Shown: piece by piece, positions 1-8,181 of the stretch
Layout of the letters: each line of letters starts with the position of its first letter
Position numbering within the stretch: position 1 is the first letter of the stretch
Source of the DNA: Prescottella soli
GTDB lineage: Bacteria > Actinomycetota > Actinomycetes > Mycobacteriales > Mycobacteriaceae
DNA: 64,000 bases
NCBI RefSeq assembly: GCF_040024445.1
Contig: NZ_CP157276.1
Span: forward strand, 558,001 to 622,000
Reading direction: 5' to 3'
The notes under the pieces: generated by a model
Databases searched by the model: none
Seen by the model: the letters and a program-made list of their open reading frames with translations, nothing else
What the model was told of the DNA's origin: nothing
Position numbers and translations under genes: made by a program

Positions 1-862
<862 letters not shown>

Positions 863-1008
863 GCACATCTCCTCGGTAAGAGCCACAGGCACAACTTCGG
901 CCACGCAGACGCGTGACCGGCATGTCATGTTGCCCGCGAACGAGCACAAGAACCACCGATTTTACCGTGCTGCCCGCTCGGTGCCACACGGCGGCCACGT
1001 GACTCCGC

Positions 1009-1022
1009 TAACGTGCGATGCC
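1009..1022 (+). promoter_or_regulatory. Putative -10 element of a leaderless SDR transcript
   Basis: TAACGT (1009-1014) matches the actinobacterial -10 pattern TAnnnT and lies 8 nt before the ATG at 1023. No Shine-Dalgarno sequence precedes that ATG. Transcription would start at or very near the start codon. This is inferred from spacing only. Confidence 0.35.
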
Positions 1023-1793
1023 ATGACACGCGAGAACGACTTGCAGGGACGGAACGCCCTCGTCACCGGCGCCAGCCGCGGAATCGGCAAGGCCATCGCC
1101 GCCGAACTCCTCGCCCGCGGAGCCAACGTCGTCGTCACCGCCCGCAAGGCCGAACCGCTGGACGAGGCCGCGATGGAACTGCGCGCGCTCGGCCACGCCG
1201 GCCACGTCGTCGCGATCGCCGGCAACTCCGGCGACGCCGACGCCCGCCGCGAGGCGGTGACCCGGACGGTGTCCGAGCTCGGTTCGCTCGACATCCTCAT
1301 CAACAACACCGGCATCAACCCCGTGTACGGGGCCTTGATGGACGCCGACCTCGACGCGGTCCGCAAGATCTTCGACGTCAATGTCGTCGCCGCCCTCGGA
1401 TACGTGCAGGAGGCGTACCGGGCGTGGATGGCCGAACACGGCGGCGCGATCGTCAACCTCGCGAGCGTCGCGGGAATCCGGTCGACCGGCGTCATCGCCG
1501 CCTACGGCGCGTCCAAGGCGGCGCTCATCCGCCTCACCGAGGAACTGGCGTGGCAGCTCGGTCCCACGATCCGGGTCAACGCCGTCGCCCCGGGCGTGGT
1601 GAAGACGAAGTTCGCGGCGGCCCTCGTCGCCGGCGGCGAGGACCAGGCGTCGTCGATCTACCCGATGAAGCGGCTCGGCACACCCGAGGACGTGGCGGGG
1701 CTGGTCGGCTTCCTGGTTTCCGACGACGCCGCCTGGATCACCGGCGAGACCGTTCGCGTGGACGGCGGCCTGCTCGCGACGGGCGCGCTCTGA
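1023..1793 (+). CDS. SDR-family oxidoreductase (FabG-like)
   Basis: A 256-residue classical short-chain dehydrogenase/reductase. It has the NAD(P)-binding TGASRGIG (residues 15-22), NNTG (94-97, a variant of NNAG), catalytic Ser148 and the Y161-x3-K165 pair in YGASK. The C-terminal GETVRVDGG is typical of FabG-like enzymes. The family reduces or oxidises ketone/alcohol substrates in the cytosol; the substrate cannot be read from the sequence, and FabG-like naming does not prove a role in fatty acid synthesis. Its stop codon overlaps the likely start of the cyclase gene, so the two are probably cotranscribed and translationally coupled. Confidence 0.92.
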   Translation: MTRENDLQGRNALVTGASRGIGKAIAAELLARGANVVVTARKAEPLDEAAMELRALGHAGHVVAIAGNSGDADARREAVTRTVSELGSLDILINNTGINPVYGALMDADLDAVRKIFDVNVVAALGYVQEAYRAWMAEHGGAIVNLASVAGIRSTGVIAAYGASKAALIRLTEELAWQLGPTIRVNAVAPGVVKTKFAAALVAGGEDQASSIYPMKRLGTPEDVAGLVGFLVSDDAAWITGETVRVDGGLLATGAL

Positions 1794-2905
1794 CCCCCAC
1801 GCCGGATCTCGCGGTCGTCGGGCTGGGGCCCGCCGGCCGGGCGCTCGCGCACCGCGCGGCCCGCGCCGGTCTGCGCGTCGTGGGCATCGACCCGCACCCG
1901 GACCGGCCGTGGTCGCCGACCTACGCGGCCTGGGTGGACGAACTCCCCCGCTGGCTCGGACCCGAGGTGCTGCGCGCGACGGTCGGCCGGCCGAACGTGT
2001 GGGCCACCCGTTCGAGGGTGCTCGACCGCGAGTACGCGATCCTCGACAACGCGGCGCTGCACCGGCGGCTCGACCTCGAGGGCGTGCGGGTGGTCGCCGG
2101 AGTCGCCGCCGCGGTCGCGTCGAACACCGTCGTCCTGCGTGACGGGACCGAGGTCCGGGCACGCCGGGTGATGGACGCTCGTGGCCTGCGCCCCGATCCG
2201 ACACTGGCCGAGCAGACGGCGTTCGGCCTCGTCCTGCCCACCGCCGCGGCGGCCCCGGCGATGGGCGGTGCCGCATGCTGGTTCATGGACTGGCGTCGCG
2301 ACAACGGCACGACGCCGGAGGATCCGCCGTCGTTCCTATACGCCGTGCCGCTGGGCGACGACAGCGTTCTGCTCGAGGAGACGTGCCTGGTCGGACGGCC
2401 GGGGCTGGCGCTCGACGAGCTGCGCCGGCGCCTCGACGCCCGCCTGCGGGCACGCGGTGTGGAACCGCCCGCGAACCTCGAGGTGGAGCGGGTCCGGTTC
2501 CCGGTGCAGGCCCCGCGAAGTGCCGGGACGGTGGACGCATTCGGCGCCCGGGCGGGCCTGATCCACCCGGGCACGGGGTACAGCGTCGCGGCGTCGCTGA
2601 CCGCCGTCGACGACGTCGTCGAAGCCCTCGTGGCAGGTCGGGATCCCGGAAACGCTCTGTGGCCGTGGCGCGCTCGCATCGTGCGGTCGCTCCGCGGGGT
2701 CGGACTCTCGGCGCTGCTCCGACTCGACCCCGCCCGCACCGAGGAGTTCTTCGACGCCTTCTTCGCACTGCCGGTGGAGCGTCAGCGCGCCTACCTGTCG
2801 GGGCGCGCCGACGCGACCGGGACGATGCACACGATGTGGGCGTTGTTCCGCACGGTCCCACCGCCGATCCGTCGGACGCTGGCGCGGGCCGGCGTCGGAT
2901 GGTGA
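1790..2905 (+). CDS. Lycopene cyclase family flavoprotein
   Basis: A protein of about 371 residues with an N-terminal Rossmann dinucleotide-binding motif (VVGLGPAGRALAHR from residue 9), followed by the lycopene-cyclase signatures YAAWVDELP and FLYAVPLGDD and the LLEETCLV segment. Plant/CrtL-type beta-cyclases close the ends of lycopene with an FAD cofactor, so the gene probably serves carotenoid formation. No other crt gene is in view. The start is uncertain: in this frame there is no ATG, GTG or TTG between the long upstream SDR overlap and the Rossmann motif. The best candidate is CTG at 1790, sitting as CTGA on the SDR stop codon. A later GTG near 1878 would delete the FAD motif. Confidence 0.85.
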   Translation: MTPTPDLAVVGLGPAGRALAHRAARAGLRVVGIDPHPDRPWSPTYAAWVDELPRWLGPEVLRATVGRPNVWATRSRVLDREYAILDNAALHRRLDLEGVRVVAGVAAAVASNTVVLRDGTEVRARRVMDARGLRPDPTLAEQTAFGLVLPTAAAAPAMGGAACWFMDWRRDNGTTPEDPPSFLYAVPLGDDSVLLEETCLVGRPGLALDELRRRLDARLRARGVEPPANLEVERVRFPVQAPRSAGTVDAFGARAGLIHPGTGYSVAASLTAVDDVVEALVAGRDPGNALWPWRARIVRSLRGVGLSALLRLDPARTEEFFDAFFALPVERQRAYLSGRADATGTMHTMWALFRTVPPPIRRTLARAGVGW

Positions 2906-2909
2906 CGAA

Positions 2910-3611
2910 TCAGGAACCGAGCGAACCCGTCGGGATCCACCACGGCAGCAGGCCGAGCGACCCGCTCGCCGGCGGGGCCGTCCTCGGCAGCGGCGCGCCG
3001 TCGAGGTCCGCGGGCTGCGCGACGCCGAGGTTGTCGAGAACGGTGGGCGTGATGTCGGCGATCGCGTAGTCGTCGTCGGTGGCGCCGGCCTGGTAGCCCG
3101 CACCCCGCGCGATCACGAACGTCGTTGCCTCCTCGGCACTCTGGCCGCCGTGTCCGCCGGTCGGCTTGTGTCCGTGGTCGGAGGTGACGAGGATCGTCCA
3201 TTTCTCGCCGGTCGCCTTGCTGCGGGCGTCGACGGCGGCGACGATCTTGCCGACCTCAGCGTCGACGCGCTCGAGCGCCGGCGCGTACTCCGGCCCCGCG
3301 GTGCCCGACGAGTGCCCGGCGCCGTCCACCTGGTCGAGCTGGGTGAAGACGAAATCGGGTCCGTTGGTGGCGATCTCGGCGGCGACGGCCGAGGCGGTCG
3401 CCGCATCGGTCGCGGCCTCGCTACCGGCGCCCGGGGTCGTCACGACGACGTCGGCCCTGGGCGTACCCGATCCGGCGATGGTGGCGATACCGCCCCACGT
3501 CGAGATCGAGGCGGTGCGCAGTTCGGGCTTCACCTGCTCGATGCGAGTGAACGCGGTCGGGTACTGGTCGTAGCGCGCACCGTTGAACGAGTTGTCGACC
3601 ACACCGTGCTT
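2910..3611 (-). pseudogene. Alkaline-phosphatase-superfamily protein, C-terminal fragment
   Basis: This strand encodes about 234 residues of an alkaline phosphatase/nucleotide pyrophosphatase-type protein. Two metal-site motifs are visible: QLDQVDGAGHSSG and TSDHGHKPTGGHGG. The recognisable homology begins at KHGVVDNSFNGARYDQYP, which in this family follows the segment with the nucleophilic Ser/Thr. Upstream of about 3611 the reading frame stays open briefly but no longer resembles the family. The matching N-terminus is on the same strand at 10947-11156, so I read this as one gene split by an insertion with loss of about 50 codons. A GTG at 3602 could start a residual 230-residue protein, which would lack the nucleophile. 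Confidence 0.8.
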
Positions 3612-3892
3612 GGTGTGCCCCTGCGTTATCTGCCTCTGGTATCGAGTGATCGAGCCTCTAATGCTTGCTGATCTGGGTACATATTGCAGCTGGGGCGCAG
3701 GGGGTAGTCTCTGTCATGTGAGGCGCGGGAGCAGCTTCTCGCTTGCATGGCGTGGCGGCGCGAGCGTGGACAGTCACGATCGTGGCGCGCTGACCGGAAT
3801 CAGGGCCCCCTGGTCACCACCTGCGCGAGGTGACAGCACAGCCCCGGATGCGCTGTTAGCATCACCGGCATGACTAGCTTGCAGAAAGGCTC
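3612..3892. other. Non-coding stretch at the left end of the inserted segment
   Basis: No convincing coding frame. The sequence is less GC-rich than the flanks around 3640-3690. A CAGGGCCCCCTGG near-palindrome occurs around 3804. It leads into an AAAGG site in front of the small ORF at 3893. Confidence 0.4.
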
Positions 3893-4126
3893 ATGACCGG
3901 CCGTCGAACGCTTGTCGTTGAGATCGAGGATCTGGCGATCGAGGACGGTGCGATACCGCAACCTCGGGTTGGATCGGTGATCGGGCTTCCACTCCGATGC
4001 GGTGACATGCCAGACCACTGCAGGAAGGTGCCGGGCGCCGAAACACCCGACGTCAGAGCGAAAAAGTCTGACCCGTCTACGCACGGTGTCGACTGGGTCA
4101 AGAACTTCTGTTGGCAGTTCTGGTGA
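3893..4126 (+). CDS. Small hypothetical protein (77 aa)
   Basis: The ATG is preceded by AGAAAGG with a 3-nt spacer (3884-3889), a reasonable if close ribosome binding site. The 77-residue product begins MTGRRTLVVEIEDLAIEDG and is acidic at its N-terminus, with no signal peptide, membrane segment or motif that I recognise. It ends in a hydrophobic WVKNFCWQFW. It may be a truncated remnant of a longer protein, since the region after it has no gene. Support is the start site and an open frame only. Confidence 0.35.
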   Translation: MTGRRTLVVEIEDLAIEDGAIPQPRVGSVIGLPLRCGDMPDHCRKVPGAETPDVRAKKSDPSTHGVDWVKNFCWQFW

Positions 4127-4517
4127 TCACAATCTGGGAGTGCCAACCTCCGGGTGGCGTTCCCAGATTGCTCGTTTCAGATCGGATGCACCGCTCAGTC
4201 CGATGGAGTGCCTGTCGGAGCTCCGAGTAGTCGACGCCGACGCCACGGTCAGTGGCCCACGTCAGCGCTGTCGGCCGGAACTCTTGAATCAGGAGCCGGT
4301 CGCGGATCTCTCCGTCTTCCGTGAGCCAAGCCGGCTGAATGACCCCGAACCCCTGAAGTATCTCTTGACTACTTCGACATCAACGTCGGGGGCACGACGA
4401 GTGGGGGCAGTCCCTCGGCCTTGCGCTTTCCGGAATAGCTTCGAACTAGCTATAGGCTAGATGGATTCTAGAAGGCGTCTCATATCCGACTACACCTTAA
4501 GAGGAGCAAGGACCCGC
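4127..4517. other. Non-coding stretch before the response regulator
   Basis: I find no credible gene. Open frames here lack start sites and family resemblance. The end includes CTAGCTATAGGCTAG (about 4446-4460), an A/T-rich block where a promoter for the response regulator could lie. TATAGG or TAGGCT could serve as a -10, but I cannot choose. Confidence 0.35.
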
Positions 4518-5177
4518 GTGAACTCAGTGCGAACGCCCAGGTTTCGCGTAGCGATTGTCGAAGACCACAGACTCCAGCGGTTAAGGACCGAGGAACTTCT
4601 GAACAGCGCGGGGCTGGAGTTGGTCTTCAGCGGAGAGACGGCCCTGGAGTTCTTGGAATGGTCCAGATCGGTCACGCGGAACGAACGCCCTCATCTGCTC
4701 GTCCTAGACCTGATGGTGGATCGCCAGCCCAACGTGGACGTCGAACTGGTTCGGAAGCTCCTGGAGGCAGGCCTACGTATTGTGGTGCTGTCGGCACTCG
4801 CTTCTCCCTCCTTAGTGCAGAGCATGATAAAAGTAGGAGTTTCGGCCATCGTGGGCAAACGCGACTCCGAGGAAGCTATCCTCGCAGCGGTCCGGGCCGC
4901 ACTCCGGGGTGAAGAGTGGATGAGTCCCGAACTCGCTGCATTTATCGCTGGGGATTCCACCCGGCCGAAGCTGAGCGTCCAGGAAGAACGTGCGCTCCTG
5001 CTGTACGCATCCGGGCTCAAGCTACAACAAGTCGGTGATGCCATGAACATCAGCAAGGAAACCGCAAAACAGTACCTCGACCGGACACGAAAGAAGTATG
5101 CAGCCTCCGGCGTTACCCTGAAGACCCAACTGGACTTCGGCAGGGTCGCCTGGAGGGAAGGCCTCATCGAGCCCTGA
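4518..5177 (+). CDS. NarL/LuxR-type response regulator
   Basis: A 219-residue two-component response regulator. The receiver domain (about 10-125) has the acidic pair E15-D16, phospho-acceptor D64 in LLVLDLMVD, S92 and K114. The C-terminal LuxR-type helix-turn-helix is about residues 150-200 (VGDAMNISKETAKQYL). It presumably binds DNA when phosphorylated. I chose the GTG at 4518 because GAGGAGCAAGG lies 7-17 nt upstream; an ATG at 4461 would add 19 basic residues and has no such site. It converges on the histidine kinase at 5479-7884, its likely partner. GC content is below the chromosomal background, suggesting transfer. Confidence 0.85.
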   Translation: MNSVRTPRFRVAIVEDHRLQRLRTEELLNSAGLELVFSGETALEFLEWSRSVTRNERPHLLVLDLMVDRQPNVDVELVRKLLEAGLRIVVLSALASPSLVQSMIKVGVSAIVGKRDSEEAILAAVRAALRGEEWMSPELAAFIAGDSTRPKLSVQEERALLLYASGLKLQQVGDAMNISKETAKQYLDRTRKKYAASGVTLKTQLDFGRVAWREGLIEP

Positions 5178-5478
5178 CACAGGGTATGGCGAACCATATT
5201 GGGACAGCGCGACGTGTTCCGCTCATCGAGTGAGCAGGGCATCGGTTAACTGTTGCCGACAGTGCAGCAATGATACATCGTTTACAGGCTCTTCCTGATC
5301 GTATTCAACCGCGCATCGAAAAAACCACCTCGGCCACACCATCGGGGCGCTATCGACCGGACTCGATCCACCAGATGGTCGTATCGGCTGCTGCGGACCC
5401 GCCTACCTCCCCGCCACCACTGCCTGCGAGACTCCCACCGACTCACTCGCACCCGTTGCTGGACGCACGAAATTCGAC
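5178..5478. other. Convergent intergenic region without a gene
   Basis: About 300 bp between the stop codons of the response regulator (+) and the histidine kinase (-). Open frames across it are proline/serine-rich artefacts. I see no strong hairpin that would mark an intrinsic terminator. Confidence 0.4.
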
Positions 5479-7884
5479 TCAGGCGAACATCATTTCAACA
5501 AGGTTGACGGCTCCCAGCTGGGTGTTAGTGACCCTTGCGAAGGGAAAGTCGGGCGACGTGATCGATTCACCCACGAGGGTTAGCTGGAGCTCGTCGCCGA
5601 CAGGAAAGAGTGATACGCGTAGTTCGTCCCCTGGATTGAGCTTCAACAGCATCCCCAGAATGTAAGAGGCTATCGATTGAGCGGTTTCCTCGTCTCGGAT
5701 GTCAACATCACCGAGCTGCAAAAAGTATGCCACTCCGAGGTGGCGAGCGCGTGCGAGCGTCGCAGGAAAGGCCCGGCTGAGGTTTACAAGATGTGGGCTG
5801 ATTTGAACCAGCTGCCGTAGGTACCGCTCTTCTACCCCGCACGCCTGACGGGTCAATTGCGAAGCCGGGTTCCGACCACTTCGCCCGATTTCATCCAGCA
5901 AACTGATCGCCGACTCGAGCCCCGCGTCCATCCATCTCTGTTTGCTCTTCTGCGCGGCTTCCTCGACTTCGGCCTGCAGCAACGCTTCGTGTGCTTCGAG
6001 TTCTGATCTCACGACTTCTCTACCGAGAGTTGCAAGTAGCCGTTGCAGCATCGCCCATAGTCCGCAGAAACCGATCCCGACAGCCCCTGCCACCAGCACG
6101 ATCTGCGCTGCCGTTGCTGAATAGGAAAGGCCCACGAGGGCAGTCGCGAGGGCTACAAGGATCCAGAGCGCGGCCGCGAGACCTCGCGTCGACCGTCTAG
6201 GCGTTATGGCCAGAAGGAGGATGAACGGCCCGGTGGAGGCAAGAGCCTGCCAGTGCATCGCACCGTCGCTTCCGAACTCGACTGCTGCGGCAGACAATAC
6301 GAAGACGGTGATAGAGATAGTGGCCAGGAGGACGCCGGCGAGACGGTGATACTGGAAACCCGGGATGAAGCGGTAGACGAGACAGGCAGTTGCCATCAAA
6401 GTGATCATCGGAAAGAGCGCCATGTGGTGGTTCGTACCGCCCGCGGCCGTGAGGATCACGCTGACCGCAGTGACGCCAATCGCCCACAGTTCGCTCGAAC
6501 GCTGGTAGAGCTGGACAGCGGACGTCCAGGGAGCGTTCTTGGCACCGCCGGCGACTTCCGTATGCCCCGATCCGGTGCCTGCTTGATCCAGTGGCACCGT
6601 AACGGTGACCAGGGTCCCCGCACCTGGGCGGGAATCGATGGAGGCATGAAATCCGTTGTCGCAGGCGCGACCGATAATCGACTCAGCGATGCCACGGCCA
6701 TCGGTAGGCGTTCGGGGATCAAAGCCTCGGCCTAGGTCACTGATGGTGACAGTCAGTCGGGCCTCCGACATTCGAACATCGATCACCACGTGATCGGCGC
6801 CGGAATGTTTGGCAGAATTCTTCACTGCTTCGCGGACAACGTGTACGACCGCGGCTATGGTAGAAGCGGAAATAAGCTGATTGCAGTGAGCGATTTCGTC
6901 ATCGGCAACCCCGCTTCGGCGGATAGCAAATCCAGGTTGATGAAAGATCTCCTCTAACTTCTCAGGAATTGGACGGGTCGTCCGAGCTTGTAGCGCACGG
7001 AGAATTTTCACGTCCCGGCGACATTGTTCTTGTATGTATCGATGACCGGCGATGTCGGCGCTACCATCTGCGATGGCACCGAGCGTGTTTATTGCCGTGT
7101 CGTGAAGCATGCGAGACTCCTCGACAAGTTCCATGCTTACACGTTCGACCAACCGGGTCCGCTGCAGGGCGGCGTTTCTACGAGATTCGATCGCATCCGC
7201 TTCGGATGCGATAATGACAAGTCGTGACACTCCCCACCGGACGGCGATAATGATCGATAGCTGAGTAGTCAGAATCGAGACGAAAGTTCCTATTCCCCAC
7301 TCAGGAAGTGCCAGAGCCAAGATCGCAACCAGCGCCACTGTGATGCCGGTAGTGAGAGGGGCTCCGTAGGGGCGGAGCAACAGTATGATTCCTAGGCAGG
7401 TCGCAAAGTTGATCTGCCAGCATGCGGCAAAAACGAGAGCGGAATCTATATCTCCGCTCGCGAGGTAGGCCCAGAGTCCGGTACCCGCCATTCCTGTCGA
7501 AATCAGTGGGTCCAGGTGGCGCCCGGTGCGCGCGAGAAGTGCGCTTAATCCGACAAGTGTCACCGCGGCTGCGAGTGCGAGACCATCACGGCCGAGGGTG
7601 CCGAATGCGGTGAACACCATGACGAATTGCCAGAGTGCAGCGAAGGCGAGTGCAGATTGACGGAACGCCATAAGGATCGAACGAGTCTCCACCGCGGTGG
7701 AGAATTCTCTCGGAGATACAGATTCGCGTTCACTAAGATCTACGAACAATACGGCAAATATCGGTAACCGAAATGCTGCCGAAAAGAACGTTCTCAACTT
7801 CTGGATTCCAATCGTGGCGGGCAACGAATAATCAATTGTATCGTCCAGCATCTTGTTAGTTGCAATCGCGGTCGAAACTCCCAA
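5479..7884 (-). CDS. Membrane histidine kinase with a second, degenerate kinase half
   Basis: 801 residues from a TTG; an in-frame ATG is at 7851, and neither has a clear ribosome site. The first half has about five membrane segments (75-222), a cytoplasmic helix, a HisKA_3-like dimerisation motif ESRMLHDTAINTL with phospho-acceptor H261, and a HATPase domain with N-box N356, D383 in SDLGRGF and DGRGIAESI at 395-403. The second half repeats the plan: membrane segments (465-620), a helix (620-650), a DHp-like stretch RWMDAGLESAISLL in which the His position is not His, and a fold resembling the ATPase core (700-775) without N, D or G boxes. It probably senses a membrane signal and phosphorylates the adjacent regulator. 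The duplication is my inference from order and weak similarity. Confidence 0.85.
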   Translation of the reverse strand: MGVSTAIATNKMLDDTIDYSLPATIGIQKLRTFFSAAFRLPIFAVLFVDLSERESVSPREFSTAVETRSILMAFRQSALAFAALWQFVMVFTAFGTLGRDGLALAAAVTLVGLSALLARTGRHLDPLISTGMAGTGLWAYLASGDIDSALVFAACWQINFATCLGIILLLRPYGAPLTTGITVALVAILALALPEWGIGTFVSILTTQLSIIIAVRWGVSRLVIIASEADAIESRRNAALQRTRLVERVSMELVEESRMLHDTAINTLGAIADGSADIAGHRYIQEQCRRDVKILRALQARTTRPIPEKLEEIFHQPGFAIRRSGVADDEIAHCNQLISASTIAAVVHVVREAVKNSAKHSGADHVVIDVRMSEARLTVTISDLGRGFDPRTPTDGRGIAESIIGRACDNGFHASIDSRPGAGTLVTVTVPLDQAGTGSGHTEVAGGAKNAPWTSAVQLYQRSSELWAIGVTAVSVILTAAGGTNHHMALFPMITLMATACLVYRFIPGFQYHRLAGVLLATISITVFVLSAAAVEFGSDGAMHWQALASTGPFILLLAITPRRSTRGLAAALWILVALATALVGLSYSATAAQIVLVAGAVGIGFCGLWAMLQRLLATLGREVVRSELEAHEALLQAEVEEAAQKSKQRWMDAGLESAISLLDEIGRSGRNPASQLTRQACGVEERYLRQLVQISPHLVNLSRAFPATLARARHLGVAYFLQLGDVDIRDEETAQSIASYILGMLLKLNPGDELRVSLFPVGDELQLTLVGESITSPDFPFARVTNTQLGAVNLVEMMFA

Positions 7885-8009
7885 GACGGAGTGGGCTCGG
7901 CTGCGATTTCAGGAGGCCCCACATGGGGGAGGTGTCAGTGGCTGGCGCTTGCACAGGCGTCACTAATCGGTGGATTTCCAGGCCCGGCTCATTACCAATC
8001 CTGATCACA
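7885..8009. other. Divergent intergenic region between kinase and LuxR regulator
   Basis: No gene. The stretch contains a short hairpin CCCC-ACAT-GGGG (7917-7928) and leads into the tandem repeat at 8010. With the repeat and the leader to 8181 it is the only space available for the promoters of both divergent genes. Confidence 0.4.
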
Positions 8010-8071
8010 TGTCCCCTTGCCGGGGGTCATACTAGTTGACTGTCCCCTTGCCGGGGGTCATATTATTTGAC
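8010..8071. repeat. Two tandem copies of a 31-bp repeat
   Basis: Copies run 8010-8040 and 8041-8071. Each starts TGTCCCCTTGCCGGGGGTCA and ends in an A/T-rich TAxTAxTTGAC-type tail; the copies differ at only a few tail positions. Inside each copy CCCC-TTGCC-GGGG forms a small dyad. The repeat lies 111 bp before the LuxR start. It could be a double operator, or the repeated terminal motif of a lost insertion sequence (multiple end repeats are known for IS21-family elements). No transposase is present. Confidence 0.75.
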
Positions 8072-8181
8072 ACTTAATTAATGCCCAGCCTACGGTCACG
8101 GCTGCCGCAAACAATATGACTGAAATTTCCGGTCCACATCGCGGACTTCGTCGGTCGCCGCACCGAACCCGAAGGACGTCC

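Noticed and set aside
5270-5665. A 131-residue plus-strand frame in the response-regulator/kinase gap
   Set aside because: Pro/Ser-rich, no ribosome site, and it runs into the kinase gene in antisense.
8010-8071. CRISPR array
   Set aside because: Only two directly abutting repeats with no spacers and no cas genes.
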